Counted from the stretch's first letter, positions 19,483 to 28,959 are shown. The stretch is 64,000 nt of DNA from Ectorhizobium quercum (GCF_026552795.1 NZ_JANFPI010000001.1:186001-250000), one strand, 5' to 3'. Numbers and translations are program-made. Notes: generated from the letters alone by a model not told the origin.

Positions 19483-19815
19483 TTAGCGCCAATGTTTCGT
19501 CCAGTTCGAGGACGGCGTGCTCCGGCCCGAATTGCCGAGCAGGTAGCCGAGCGCGAAACCGGCCAGCGCCGCCACGGTGGCGAGCGAAGTCGCCGTGCCC
19601 GGGTTCTCCTTGACGGCCTCCAGCGCCTGATGGCTGTTGTCGCGAACCGTCAGGGCCGCGCGGCGAATGCCGCCCTTGGCGTCTTCCAGACGGTCTTCCG
19701 CCTTCTCCTTGAGCGAGCCCGCCTGCGCGGAAACCGTTTCCGTCAAGCTGGAAAGCTGCTCACGCAAGGCCGCGATCTGTTCTTCAATGTTCGCTTCGGT
19801 CGATTTCGTAGCCAC
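19483..19815 (-). CDS. Small ElaB/YqjD/DUF883-like membrane protein
   Basis: 110 residues: a coiled-coil-rich hydrophilic N-terminal two-thirds (EEQIAALREQLSSLTETV and SLKEKAEDRLEDAK) and a single C-terminal transmembrane segment (SLATVAALAGFALGYLLG) followed by a short tail. This matches the DUF883/ElaB type, tail-anchored inner-membrane proteins proposed to bind ribosomes in stationary phase. The GTG start (VATKSTEAN) is preferred because GAGG lies 6 nt upstream; an ATG 39 nt further upstream is possible. Confidence 0.75.
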   Translation of the reverse strand: MATKSTEANIEEQIAALREQLSSLTETVSAQAGSLKEKAEDRLEDAKGGIRRAALTVRDNSHQALEAVKENPGTATSLATVAALAGFALGYLLGNSGRSTPSSNWTKHWR

Positions 19816-20039
19816 GTTGCACCTCATTTCTTTGTTGTCGCTATTATAATGCACGGCGAGGGGGAAAGTTCCGAAAATGGGCGCTGGCCCACCTCCATCA
19901 CCGAAACCGTGCCGATGAACGTTCCCGTTTCATATTCCGGCCAAGCGGACGTCGACGACCCACGCGCCGCAAGCAAGCGTTACGGAAGGCAGGATACGAT
20001 TTTTGAACTATTGCGGCAGCTATAGCGAAAATCTGCCAT

Positions 20040-20645
20040 TTACTCTGAACCGAGCAATTCTATCCAGGCATGGCCGGGATGCAGCATCTCCAGCCACCGG
20101 CGAAGATCGGCCCTTTCCTGGCGTTTAAGCCGAGGGAGGGCGATGTGGAAGTCATGATGGTCTTTTTCGCGAGCATGTTTGGCTTTGAAGAGCAGGACTA
20201 TTGAGGGGGCCAGATAGGGAATACCATATTCGGTTGTACGAATCGCAGTCGTTCGCGGCATTCTCAGCGCCGGGTCACGCTTATAGACCCAGTGGTCATG
20301 CGTTCCCCGATCAACCATCATGTCGACGCGCCAGCATCCGGCAGCCACATCCGCTCCCCATTGCTGCCAAACATTGGACGGAACCACCGCAGCCGATGGG
20401 AGATGACTTAGTTTTCCATCGGCTACTGAGAAGAATTCGAGGCCGGACAGTGCCCGGCGATAATGTTGGCTTCGTATAGACAGGACCGAGAACTCCAAGT
20501 CCTCGTGTTCACGGGTCTGGCGTCCATGCCACAGATCCAGAGCCCAGCCTCCGACAATATACCAGTCTTCACCCATGCCTTCCAGGCGCACTTGAAGTTC
20601 AGAAGGAGACCACGGGCTCCAATTGTCTTCGGGAAGCGGATTCAT
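20040..20645 (-). CDS. Nucleotidyltransferase, aminoglycoside 2''-adenylyltransferase-like
   Basis: 201 residues. WYIVGGWALDLWHGRQTREHEDLE (about residues 28-51) matches the GG...HxDxE nucleotidyltransferase motif of the AadB/LinB-like family (GGWAxD then R.H.DxE/D), and WRVDMMVD supplies a later acidic pair. A C-terminal segment (PEVVLLFKAK-like: PSIVLLFKAK) fits the same family. Base composition is lower in GC than the neighbours and it sits beside tRNA-Ser, suggesting acquisition. Aminoglycoside modification is not established; many homologues have unknown substrates. Confidence 0.75.
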   Translation of the reverse strand: MNPLPEDNWSPWSPSELQVRLEGMGEDWYIVGGWALDLWHGRQTREHEDLEFSVLSIRSQHYRRALSGLEFFSVADGKLSHLPSAAVVPSNVWQQWGADVAAGCWRVDMMVDRGTHDHWVYKRDPALRMPRTTAIRTTEYGIPYLAPSIVLLFKAKHAREKDHHDFHIALPRLKRQERADLRRWLEMLHPGHAWIELLGSE

Positions 20646-20894
20646 TGAGCCTCGTTTTGATAAACCGGATGGATTGGCTTCTATTCGGTCTGAGCTAACA
20701 GGTGCAATCTCGCTTCGACGCTAAAGAGGACATGCATGGATCCCAGCCCTATATCCGCAATTGGGTCGGAGGTTGCCGTTGCAGCACTCAAGACATATCG
20801 GGCTGTCGAGCGTAGGTTCGGCGGCTTGCTATCTCACCCGGCGGATGCGGTGATCGGCGGCAATATCGCGACATGGAGGGCAATCGGGGGGTTA

Positions 20895-20984
20895 TGGCGG
20901 ACAGAGAGGGATTCGAACCCTCGATACGCTTTCACGTATACACGCGTTCCAGGCGTGCGCCTTCAACCACTCGGCCACCTGTCC
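20895..20984 (-). tRNA. tRNA-Ser (anticodon GGA)
   Basis: On the minus strand the sequence begins GGACAGGTGGCCGAGTGG and ends TCTGTCCGCCA, giving a 7-bp acceptor stem with encoded CCA. The anticodon loop centres on GGA, and a long variable arm (with paired TATACG/CGTATC) marks a class II serine tRNA. TTCGAATC is the T-loop. Roughly 250 bp on its 3' side (20646-20894) hold no gene I can support. Confidence 0.97.
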
Positions 20985-21173
20985 TTATCGGGGCGTGAGA
21001 TGCGTGAGGTGCAAATCAGCCGGTCGGGCGCGATATATACCGATGATTTCCGAAGGATCAACCGGAATCTGACGTTTTCTTGACGGTGGCTGTGAAAAGA
21101 GGAAGAGGTGCGCCATTGTTCCCCGGAGGTTTCCGCCCTATTTCTAACAGGCCTGCGGCTGGAAGAGGTGGAG

Positions 21174-21467
21174 ATGTCGGCTTTCATCAGGTTTTGCGCC
21201 CGCTTTCTCAGTTTCGTTGCGCTGGTTGCAGCCGTCGTGGCGGCGGCGGTGGATGCGGTCCGGTTCGCCGCGACGTCGGTCGTCAGTCTGCTGCCGCTGA
21301 GGTCCGTGCTGGTGGCGGTGGGAGGCGATGTGGCCGGGGCGCATGTCCCCGATGCCCTGCTGGCGCAGCCGGCCGTGCCGGTGCTGCTGGTGTTTTCGCT
21401 GGTTTTCTGGATGGCGGGCTATCGCCGCCCGAAACCGTTCGCGCCGTTCAGGGCGGCGGATATCTGA
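21174..21467 (+). CDS. Small membrane protein of unknown function
   Basis: 97 residues with two hydrophobic segments: about 10-50 (Ala/Val-rich) and 72-90 (PVLLVFSLVFWMAGY), followed by a basic tail YRRPKP. The start MSAFIRF is preceded by GAGGTGGAG; longer upstream frames lack a better ribosome site. Ends 18 bp before msrA on the same strand, so probably co-transcribed with it. I do not recognise the family. Confidence 0.6.
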   Translation: MSAFIRFCARFLSFVALVAAVVAAAVDAVRFAATSVVSLLPLRSVLVAVGGDVAGAHVPDALLAQPAVPVLLVFSLVFWMAGYRRPKPFAPFRAADI

Positions 21468-21485
21468 CGATCTGGAGGTAAGACC

Positions 21486-22136
21486 ATGTTCGGATTTCAT
21501 GAGAAGAAGGTGGTGATGCCGACGCCGGACGCGGCGCTGCCCGGGCGTCCGGAGCCCATCCCCACGGCGACGCGTCACTTCGTGAACGGCAATCCGCTCA
21601 AAGGCCCCTATCCGGACGGCTTCGAGACCGCCGTTTTCGGCATGGGCTGCTTCTGGGGCGCCGAGCGCCTGTTCTGGAACCTGCCGGGCGTCTGGGTGAC
21701 GGCCGTCGGCTATTCGGGCGGCCTCACCCCGAACCCGACCTATCGCGAGACGACGACCGGCCTGACCGGCCATGCCGAAGTCGTGCTCGTGGTGTTCGAT
21801 CCCGCCGTGATCTCCTACGAGCGCCTGCTGGCGACCTTTTTCGAGGAGCACGATCCGACGCAGGGCATGCGCCAGGGCAACGATATCGGCACGACCTATC
21901 GCTCGGCGATCTACACGACCTCGCCGGAACAGCAGCGCCAGGCCGTCGCGGCGCGGGATGCCTTTGCCGAGGCGCTGAAGAAGGCGGGCCACAGGGCGGA
22001 GATCACGACCGAGATCGCCCCGCTTGGCCTCTTCTATTTCGCTGAAGCCGACCATCAGCAATATCTCGCGAAAGTGCCGGACGGCTATTGCGGATTGCGG
22101 GGCACCGGCGTTTCCTGCCCGGCGCCGGCTGCCTGA
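21486..22136 (+). CDS. msrA: Peptide methionine sulfoxide reductase MsrA
   Basis: 216 residues, with the active-site motif [12 protein letters not shown] (catalytic Cys near residue 55) and a C-terminal GTGVSCP cysteine suited to act as resolving residue. Reduces methionine-S-sulfoxide in proteins. The SD GGAGGTAAGACC precedes the ATG. The N-terminal roughly 45-residue extension before the catalytic core is typical of the long MsrA form. Confidence 0.96.
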   Translation: MFGFHEKKVVMPTPDAALPGRPEPIPTATRHFVNGNPLKGPYPDGFETAVFGMGCFWGAERLFWNLPGVWVTAVGYSGGLTPNPTYRETTTGLTGHAEVVLVVFDPAVISYERLLATFFEEHDPTQGMRQGNDIGTTYRSAIYTTSPEQQRQAVAARDAFAEALKKAGHRAEITTEIAPLGLFYFAEADHQQYLAKVPDGYCGLRGTGVSCPAPAA

Positions 22137-22313
22137 AAAATCCTGTTTTTTCCGCTGGGGCAAAAGTTTACCGTTTGAAAAAATCGGGTGAATTTTTGTT
22201 CGGCCCGTGCAAGACTGGTCGGAGCCGTGCCTGAAAAAGGCCGGTACCGCGGCCGTGCCGTCCAGACGGCTGCGGGGGGAACCGAAGTTCAACAGCGATG
22301 ACAGGGCTGAACA

Positions 22314-23309
22314 ATGAAAAAAAGCTTTTTGACCATGCTGGCGCTTGCCGCGATGTCCACAACCGCGCTGGCCGCCGACATCAGGCCCGCACTGGTCTAC
22401 GGCACCGGTGGCAAATTCGACAAGTCCTTCAATGAGGCGGCCTTCGCCGGCGCCGAGAAGTTCAAGGCCGAAACCGGCATCGATTTTCGCGATTTCGAGC
22501 CGACCGGCGACACGCAGGGCGAGCAGGCCATCCGCAATTTCGCCAGCCGCGGCTTCAATCCGGTCGTCGCCGTCTCCTTCGCCTGGACCTCGGCCATCGA
22601 GAAGGTCGCCGCCGAGTTCCCCGACACCCAGTTCGTCATCGTCGATTCGGTCGTGGACCAGCCGAATGTGCGTTCGGTCGTCTATGCCGAGCATGAAGGC
22701 TCCTATCTCGTCGGCGTTCTCGCCGGCATGGCATCGAAGACCGGCAAGGTCGGTTTCGTCGGCGGCATGGACATTCCGCTGATCCGCAAGTTCGCCTGTG
22801 GCTACGAGCAGGGCGCGCGTGCCGCCAATGCCGATATCCAGGTCTTCCAGAACATGACGGGCACGACGGGCGCTGCCTGGAACGACCCGGTTCGCGGTGG
22901 CGAACTGACCAAGAGCCAGATCGACCAGGGCGCGGACGTGATCTACGCGGCGGCCGGCGCGACCGGTCTCGGCGTTCTCCAGACCGCCGCCGACAACGGG
23001 AAGCTGTCGATCGGCGTCGATTCCAACCAGAACCACCTGCATCCGGGCTCGGTGCTGACCTCGATGGTCAAACGCGTCGATCTGGCCGTCTACAACGCCT
23101 ATCTGGACGCCCGGGACGACAAGTTCACGGGCGGCACGGTGGCGATGGGCGTCAAGGACGACGGCGTCGCCTATTCGGTCGATGACGACAACAGGGCGCT
23201 GATCACCGACGAGATGACGGCCGCCGTCGAAAAGGCCAAGGCGGATATCATCTCGGGCGCCATCCAGGTGCATGATTACATGACGGATAATTCCTGCCCG
23301 AAACCCTGA
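22314..23309 (+). CDS. BMP-family nucleoside ABC importer, periplasmic binding protein
   Basis: 331 residues: signal peptide (MKKSFLTMLALAAMSTTALA then AD) and a basic-membrane-protein/PnrA-like fold. Diagnostic segments are GTGGKFDKSFNEAAF, VVAVSFAWTSAIEKVA and DVIYAAAGATGLGVLQ. Heads an operon with a duplicated ATPase and two permeases followed by cdd, punA, deoC and deoA, so purine/pyrimidine nucleosides are the likely ligands. The 177-bp upstream gap has no structure I could identify as a riboswitch. Confidence 0.9.
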   Translation: MKKSFLTMLALAAMSTTALAADIRPALVYGTGGKFDKSFNEAAFAGAEKFKAETGIDFRDFEPTGDTQGEQAIRNFASRGFNPVVAVSFAWTSAIEKVAAEFPDTQFVIVDSVVDQPNVRSVVYAEHEGSYLVGVLAGMASKTGKVGFVGGMDIPLIRKFACGYEQGARAANADIQVFQNMTGTTGAAWNDPVRGGELTKSQIDQGADVIYAAAGATGLGVLQTAADNGKLSIGVDSNQNHLHPGSVLTSMVKRVDLAVYNAYLDARDDKFTGGTVAMGVKDDGVAYSVDDDNRALITDEMTAAVEKAKADIISGAIQVHDYMTDNSCPKP

Positions 23310-23383
23310 CGGAATGGCATTGATGCAGCGCGCGGGCGGAACATGCTTTCCGTCCGCGTCCGTTCGTTTCGGGAGTTTGCGGT

Positions 23384-24895
23384 TTGAGTGACGTCGCAGC
23401 GATTGAACTTTTCGGGATCGATAAGCGGTTCGGTTCCGTCCACGCCAACAGGAACATCGACCTGAAGGTCGCCAAGGGCTCGATTCACGGCATCATCGGT
23501 GAAAACGGTGCCGGAAAGTCGACGCTCATGTCGATTCTCTACGGCTTTTATCAGGCCGATGGCGGCGAGATCCGCGTCGATGGCCGGCCGGCTCACATCC
23601 GTGACAGCCAGGCGGCGATCGCGGCGGGAATCGGCATGGTCCACCAGCACTTCATGCTGGTCGAGAATTTCACCGTCCTTGAAAACATCATGCTCGGCGC
23701 CGAAGGCGGCGCGTTTCTGAAGAGCGGCACCGACAAGGTGCGCGGCGAACTGAAGCGGCTGGAAGAGGAGTACGGGCTGGATGTCGATCCCGACGCGGTG
23801 ATTGATGAGCTTCCGGTCGGCCTCCAGCAGCGCGTCGAGATCCTGAAGGCGCTTTATCGCGGCGCCGAGATCCTGATCCTCGACGAGCCGACCGGGGTTC
23901 TGACGCCGGCCGAGGCGGATCACCTGTTCAGGATTCTCGTGCAGCTTCGCGAGCAGGGCAAGACGGTGATCTTCATCACCCACAAGCTGCGCGAGATCAT
24001 GGCGGTCACGGATACCGTGTCCGTCATGCGCCGCGGTGAGATGGTGGCGACGGTGAAGACCGCCGAGACCTCGGTCGAGGAACTGGCCGAACTCATGGTC
24101 GGCCGCCGCGTGCTCCTGCGCGTGCGCAAGGGCGAGGCCGCCCCCGGCGCGGTGCTGCTTTCGGTTCGCAACCTCACGGTCAAGGACAATCGTGGCGTCG
24201 TCATGGTCGATAACGTGTCCTTCGACGTGCGTGCCGGAGAGATCGCCGGCATCGCCGGCGTGGCGGGCAACGGCCAGTCGGAGCTGCTGGAGGCGATCGC
24301 CGGCATCCGCAAGCCCGTTTCGGGCGAGATCGTCGTGGACGGCAAGCCGCTGGCGGCCGCCGATCCCGCCTATATGAGGGAAATCGGCCTCGCCCATATT
24401 CCGGAAGACCGCCACCATATGGGGCTCGTCCTTCCCTTCGAGGAATACGAGAACGCCATGCTCGGCTATCACCGTGACCCGGCCTTCGGCCGAGGCCCTT
24501 TCCTCGATCTGGAGGCCATCCGCGCGGATGCGCGCGAAAAGATCGAGAAATACGATATCCGTCCGCCGGATTGTCGGCTGAAGACCGCCAATTTCTCCGG
24601 CGGCAACCAGCAGAAGATCGTCTGCGCCCGCGAAATCGAGCGCGACCCGAAAATCCTGATCATCGGCCAGCCGACGCGGGGCGTCGATATCGGCGCCATC
24701 GAGTTCATCCACAAGCGCATCATCGACATGCGCGATGCCGGGAAGGCCGTGCTGCTGGTCTCGGTGGAGCTGGATGAAATCCGCGCGCTGGCGGATCGCG
24801 TCCTGGTCATGTTCGCCGGTCATGTCGTCGGCGAAACCGTGCCCGACGCCGATGAAAAGACGCTCGGCCTGATGATGGCCGGCATCGCCGCATGA
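23384..24895 (+). CDS. Nucleoside ABC importer, duplicated ATP-binding protein
   Basis: 503 residues, two ABC domains. The first has GENGAGKST, a degenerate signature LPVGLQQRVEI and ILDEPTGVLTP. The second has GVAGNGQSEL in place of Walker A, signature FSGGNQQK and IIGQPTRGVDIG. This asymmetric arrangement is typical of simple-sugar/nucleoside importers (RbsA/MglA-like, BMP systems), in which one site is degenerate. The start codon is TTG (SDVAAIELFG), preceded by GGGAG at 8-9 nt; the first in-frame ATG would remove Walker A. Confidence 0.93.
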   Translation: MSDVAAIELFGIDKRFGSVHANRNIDLKVAKGSIHGIIGENGAGKSTLMSILYGFYQADGGEIRVDGRPAHIRDSQAAIAAGIGMVHQHFMLVENFTVLENIMLGAEGGAFLKSGTDKVRGELKRLEEEYGLDVDPDAVIDELPVGLQQRVEILKALYRGAEILILDEPTGVLTPAEADHLFRILVQLREQGKTVIFITHKLREIMAVTDTVSVMRRGEMVATVKTAETSVEELAELMVGRRVLLRVRKGEAAPGAVLLSVRNLTVKDNRGVVMVDNVSFDVRAGEIAGIAGVAGNGQSELLEAIAGIRKPVSGEIVVDGKPLAAADPAYMREIGLAHIPEDRHHMGLVLPFEEYENAMLGYHRDPAFGRGPFLDLEAIRADAREKIEKYDIRPPDCRLKTANFSGGNQQKIVCAREIERDPKILIIGQPTRGVDIGAIEFIHKRIIDMRDAGKAVLLVSVELDEIRALADRVLVMFAGHVVGETVPDADEKTLGLMMAGIAA

Positions 24896-24902
24896 GGTCC
24901 GA

Positions 24903-26006
24903 ATGAGTACCGCTTCCGTCAAGCTGCCCAACTGGATCAATTACGGCCTGATGCCGTTCCTGAACCTCAGCGTGGCCTTCTTCATTTCCGGCCTCGTGGT
25001 CTGGTCGATCGGCGAGAATCCGTTCGAGGCCGTTTCGCTGATGCTCGAAGGGGCGCTCGGCAGCGGCGAGGGCATCGGCTTCACGCTCTATTATGCCACG
25101 AGCTTCATCTTCACCGGCCTGTCCGTCGCCGTCGCCTTCCATGCCGGTCTCTTCAACATCGGCTCGGAAGGGCAGGCCTATGTCGGCGGGCTCGGCGCGG
25201 CGCTCGTTGCGCTGGCGCTCGATCATTACGTGCCGTGGTACGTGACCATGCCCTTCGCCGTCATCGGCGCCGCCCTGTTCGGCGCCGGCTGGGCCCTCAT
25301 CCCGGCGTGGATGCAGGCGACGCGCGGTAGCCATATCGTCATCACCACCATCATGTTCAACTTCATCGGCGCGGCGCTGATGGTCTATCTTCTAGTCAAC
25401 GTGCTGATCGTGCCCGGCAAGATGGCGCCGGAAACCCGTACCTTTCTCGAGGGCGGGCAATTGCCCAAGCTCGACTGGCTGATGGCGCTTTTCGGCATGA
25501 GGCTCGGTCCGGCGCCCTTCAACGTGTCGTTCCTGATCGCCCTGGTCATGGCATTTCTGGTCTGGGTGCTGATCTGGCGCACGAAGCTGGGCTTCGAGAT
25601 GCGCACGCTGGGCATCAGCCCCTCGGCCGCGGTCTATGCCGGCGTTCCCTATGTGCGCACGGTCATCGTCGCCATGCTGATTTCCGGCGGCCTGGCCGGC
25701 ATGATGGCCCTGAACCCGGTGATGGGCGCTTCGGCCCGCCTCCAGGTGGAATTCGTCGGCGGCGCCGGCTTCGTCGGCATCGCGGTGTCGCTGATGGGCC
25801 GGAGCCACCCGGTCGGCATCGTGCTGGCCGCCATTCTCTTCGGCATGCTCTATCAGGGCGGCAACTGGGTGTCCTTCGAGATGCCGAACATCACGCGCGA
25901 CATGATCGTGGTCATCCAGGGCCTCGTCATCCTGTTCGCAGGGGCGCTCGAATACATGTTCCGGCCGGCCATCGCGAAGGCCTATGGCCGGCTGGCGAAG
26001 GGGTGA
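24903..26006 (+). CDS. Nucleoside ABC importer permease 1
   Basis: 367 residues, about ten predicted transmembrane segments. The conserved BPD_transp_2 features include FHAGLFNIGSEGQAYVGG (about 82-99) and VEFVGGAGFVGIAVSLMGR near 285. First channel subunit of the nucleoside importer; starts 7 bp after the ATPase stop. C-terminal segment ends in the cytoplasm with basic residues. Confidence 0.92.
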   Translation: MSTASVKLPNWINYGLMPFLNLSVAFFISGLVVWSIGENPFEAVSLMLEGALGSGEGIGFTLYYATSFIFTGLSVAVAFHAGLFNIGSEGQAYVGGLGAALVALALDHYVPWYVTMPFAVIGAALFGAGWALIPAWMQATRGSHIVITTIMFNFIGAALMVYLLVNVLIVPGKMAPETRTFLEGGQLPKLDWLMALFGMRLGPAPFNVSFLIALVMAFLVWVLIWRTKLGFEMRTLGISPSAAVYAGVPYVRTVIVAMLISGGLAGMMALNPVMGASARLQVEFVGGAGFVGIAVSLMGRSHPVGIVLAAILFGMLYQGGNWVSFEMPNITRDMIVVIQGLVILFAGALEYMFRPAIAKAYGRLAKG

Positions 26007-26016
26007 GGAGGCAGAC

Positions 26017-26988
26017 ATGGACGGTTTCGATATCTTCGTCAGCATTCTCGGCTCCACCATCCGCCTGTCGATCCCGCTGATCTTCACGGCGCTGGCCGGC
26101 CTGTTTTCCGAGCGCGCCGGAGTGTTCGACATCGGGCTGGAAGGCAAGATGCTGGCGGCGGCCTTCGCCGCGGCCTGCTTCGCGCATGTCACCGGCTCGG
26201 CGCTGACCGGGCTCGGGGCGGGCATCGTCGTCTCGATCCTGCTGTCGCTGGTCCACGGCTTTGCCTCGATCACCAGCCGCGGCAACCAGATCGTTTCCGG
26301 CGTGGCGCTGAATTTCGTGGCGGCGGGGCTCACCATCGTGCTCGGGCAGGCCTGGTTCGGGCAGGGCGGGCGTACGCCGACCCTGCCGCTGACGGCGCGT
26401 TTCCAGCCGATCGCCCTTCCGGGCGTCGATCTGGTGCGTGACGTGCCGGTTCTCGGGCCGCTTTATGCCAATGTCGTCTCCGGCCACAATCTCCTGACCT
26501 ATCTCGCCTTCCTCGCCGTGCCGCTCAGCGCCTGGGTGCTTTACCGCACCCGCTTCGGCCTGCGCCTGCGCGCGGTCGGCGAAAATCCGGGCGCGGTCGA
26601 TACCGCCGGCATTTCGGTCTCCTGGCTGCGCTATCGCGCCGTCATCGTCGCGGGCTTCCTCTGCGGCTTCTCCGGCACCTACCTGGCCATTGCCCAGTCG
26701 GCGGCATTCATCAGCAACATGTCGGCCGGCAAGGGCTATATCGCGCTCGCGGCGCTGATCTTCGCCAAGTGGAGGCCGGTGCCGGTGCTGTTCGCCTGCC
26801 TGCTGTTCGGCTTCCTCGATGCCGTCGCCAATTTCATGCAGGGCAAGGCGGTGCCGGGCATCGGCGAGGTTCCGGTGCAGATCTTCCAGGCGCTGCCCTA
26901 TGTGCTGACCTGCATCCTGCTTGCCGGTTTCATCGGCGTTGCCCGTCCACCGAAGGCCGGCGGCGTCGCCTATACGAAGGAACGCTGA
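26017..26988 (+). CDS. Nucleoside ABC importer permease 2
   Basis: 323 residues with multiple transmembrane segments and the hallmark SERAGVFDIGLEGKMLAAAF near 28-47, plus GENPGAVDTAGI around 194. Second channel subunit. The start MDGFDIFVSI follows GAGGAGG; the longer in-frame extension belongs to the tail of the previous gene. Ends one base before the cdd start. Confidence 0.92.
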   Translation: MDGFDIFVSILGSTIRLSIPLIFTALAGLFSERAGVFDIGLEGKMLAAAFAAACFAHVTGSALTGLGAGIVVSILLSLVHGFASITSRGNQIVSGVALNFVAAGLTIVLGQAWFGQGGRTPTLPLTARFQPIALPGVDLVRDVPVLGPLYANVVSGHNLLTYLAFLAVPLSAWVLYRTRFGLRLRAVGENPGAVDTAGISVSWLRYRAVIVAGFLCGFSGTYLAIAQSAAFISNMSAGKGYIALAALIFAKWRPVPVLFACLLFGFLDAVANFMQGKAVPGIGEVPVQIFQALPYVLTCILLAGFIGVARPPKAGGVAYTKER

Positions 26989-26989
26989 T

Positions 26990-27382
26990 ATGTCCCACGA
27001 CCTGTTCGAGGCGGCGCGCGGCGCCATGAAATTCGCCCATGCGCCCTATTCGAAATTTCCGGTGGGCGCGGCCATCCGCGCCGACGACGGGCGGATCTAC
27101 ACCGGGGCCAATATCGAGAACCTGTCCTTTCCGCAGGGCTGGTGCGCAGAGCCGACCGCCATCGGCTGCATGATCATGGGCGGCGGAAAAAAGATCGTCG
27201 AAATGGCGGTGATCGCCGAAAAACGGGCGCTCTGTTCGCCCTGCGGCGGCTGCCGCCAGAAGATCGCCGAATTCGCGCAAGCCTCGACGCGCATCTATCT
27301 GTGCGATGAGGCCGGCGTGGCGAAGGCCCTGACGATGGACGAGCTTCTGCCCTTTTCCTTCGAGGCGGAGATCCTCGGGTGA
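26990..27382 (+). CDS. cdd: Cytidine deaminase
   Basis: 130-residue tetrameric-type cytidine deaminase. Zinc/catalytic motifs are NIENLSFPQGWCAEPTAI (Cys-Ala-Glu) and SPCGGCRQKI (CxxC). Converts cytidine and deoxycytidine to uridine and deoxyuridine. The start MSHDLFEAARG immediately follows the permease stop, so translation is likely coupled. Its stop overlaps the GTG start of the next gene. Confidence 0.95.
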   Translation: MSHDLFEAARGAMKFAHAPYSKFPVGAAIRADDGRIYTGANIENLSFPQGWCAEPTAIGCMIMGGGKKIVEMAVIAEKRALCSPCGGCRQKIAEFAQASTRIYLCDEAGVAKALTMDELLPFSFEAEILG

Positions 27383-28185
27383 GACGCGTGATCGACCTTC
27401 TCGTGGACCGCCTTGACGGGTTGATGCCGCGCGTCGCCGTCGTGCTCGGCTCCGGCCTCGGATCGCTTGCCGACGAGGTGGAGGTGACGCTGCGTGTGCC
27501 CTACGGCGAGATGGAAGGCTTTCCGGTCAGCCGCGTTTCCGGCCATGCGGGCGAGCTGATCGCCGGTCGTATCGGGCGTGAGCCCGTCATCATGCTGTCG
27601 GGCCGCGTGCATTTCTACGAGCGCGGGGATGCGCGCGTCATGCGCCGGCCCATCGAGGTCCTGGCAGGCCTGGGCGTCCAGTCGGTCATTCTCACCAATG
27701 CCGCCGGCTCGCTCAGGCAGGACATGCCGCCCGGTTCGGTGATGGCGATTACCGATCATATCAACTATTCCGGCATGAACCCGCTGATCGGCGAGGAAAG
27801 CGACGGTCGTTTCGTCGGCATGACGACGGCTTATGACGACAGGCTCGCCTATCGCATGCGGGCGTCGGCGGAAAAGCTCGGCATCCCGCTGCACCAGGGC
27901 GTTTACATGTGGTTTTCCGGCCCGAGTTTCGAAACGCCGGCGGAAATCCGCATGGCGCGCACGCTCGGCGCGGATGCCGTCGGCATGTCCACGGTGCCGG
28001 AAGTCATTCTGTCGCGTTTTTTCGGGCTGCGCGTTGCCGCCGCATCGGTTATTACCAATTTCGGGGCGGGAATGACCGGGGCCGAGCAAAGCCACGATGA
28101 AACCCGGGAATGGGCCCCCGCCGGCGGCAAGCGGCTCGCCGCGATCCTGAAGGATATGATTGCCGCTGGAGGATTCGAGGCATGA
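27379..28185 (+). CDS. punA: Purine-nucleoside phosphorylase (trimeric PNP/MTAP family)
   Basis: 268 residues. VVLGSGLGSLADEV (phosphate loop), GRVHFYE, LTNAAGSLRQDMPPG, the purine-binding FSGPSFETPAEIRM and DAVGMSTVPEVI are all present, as in trimeric PNP. Splits purine (deoxy)ribonucleosides to base plus (deoxy)ribose-1-phosphate. Starts at GTG overlapping the cdd stop (GTGA); its own stop overlaps the deoC ATG. Confidence 0.93.
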   Translation: MRRVIDLLVDRLDGLMPRVAVVLGSGLGSLADEVEVTLRVPYGEMEGFPVSRVSGHAGELIAGRIGREPVIMLSGRVHFYERGDARVMRRPIEVLAGLGVQSVILTNAAGSLRQDMPPGSVMAITDHINYSGMNPLIGEESDGRFVGMTTAYDDRLAYRMRASAEKLGIPLHQGVYMWFSGPSFETPAEIRMARTLGADAVGMSTVPEVILSRFFGLRVAAASVITNFGAGMTGAEQSHDETREWAPAGGKRLAAILKDMIAAGGFEA

Positions 28186-28952
28186 GCGAGCTCAACCTGC
28201 GGGAGGCTGCCGCCGTCGCGCTGACGCTTCTCGACCTGACCAATCTCAGGGACGATTGCACCGAGGCCGATGTCGTGGCGCTGGCGAAGCGCGCCCACAC
28301 CCCGTTCGGAGACGTGGCGGCGATCTGCATCTGGCCGCGTTTCGTCGCCGCCGCGCGCCGGGAACTGGGCGCGGACAGCCCGATCCGGATCGCCACGGTC
28401 GTGAATTTCCCCTCCGGGGATGAACCCGTTGCCGATGTCGTTGCCGAAACGCGCCGGGCGATCGCCGACGGCGCCGACGAGATCGATCTCGTCCTGCCCT
28501 ACAGGGCGCTGATGGCCGGCGATGCCGCCGCCGGCGAGGTCATGGTCAAGGCCGTGCGCGAGGCCTGCCCCGCCCCCGTCAAGCTCAAGGTCATCATCGA
28601 ATCGGGTGAGTTGAAGGAAAAGGCGCTCATCCGCCAGGCCTGCGACATCGCGATTGCCGGCGGCGCCGATTTCGTCAAGACCTCGACCGGCAAGGTCGCC
28701 GTCAACGCCACGCTGGAGGCCGCCGACACGATGCTGCTGGCGATCCGCGATTCGGGCCGCAATGTCGGCTTCAAGGCGGCGGGGGGCATTGCCACCGTCA
28801 ACGACGCGGTTTTCTATCTCGATCTTGCCGATACGATCCGCGGGCCGGACTGGGCGATTCCGTCCACCTTCCGCTTCGGCGCCTCCGGCCTGCTCGACAA
28901 CGTTCTCGCGGTGCTGGCCGGCAGTCATCAACCGGCGGCCAGAGGCTATTGA
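28182..28952 (+). CDS. deoC: Deoxyribose-phosphate aldolase
   Basis: 256 residues. DLTNLRDDCTEADV near the N terminus, KLKVIIESGELKE, the Schiff-base lysine in FVKTSTGK and GFKAAGGIAT are the DeoC motifs. Cleaves 2-deoxyribose-5-phosphate to glyceraldehyde-3-phosphate and acetaldehyde. ATGA overlap with the punA stop; deoA starts 7 bp after its stop. Confidence 0.95.
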   Translation: MSELNLREAAAVALTLLDLTNLRDDCTEADVVALAKRAHTPFGDVAAICIWPRFVAAARRELGADSPIRIATVVNFPSGDEPVADVVAETRRAIADGADEIDLVLPYRALMAGDAAAGEVMVKAVREACPAPVKLKVIIESGELKEKALIRQACDIAIAGGADFVKTSTGKVAVNATLEAADTMLLAIRDSGRNVGFKAAGGIATVNDAVFYLDLADTIRGPDWAIPSTFRFGASGLLDNVLAVLAGSHQPAARGY

Positions 28953-28959
28953 GGTCGGC

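Noticed and set aside
19852-20025. 57-residue plus-strand frame after the ElaB-like gene start
   Set aside because: No ribosome site and no recognisable features; possibly a remnant but not supportable as a gene.
20736-21083. 115-residue plus-strand frame covering the tRNA-Ser
   Set aside because: Half of it is antisense translation of the tRNA (giving RDSNPRYAF and [12 protein letters not shown]), a well-known false protein; the rest has no supported family.
22137-22313. Possible purine or other riboswitch before the nucleoside importer
   Set aside because: I could not draw a conserved aptamer core or an expression platform; only short GC hairpins were seen.
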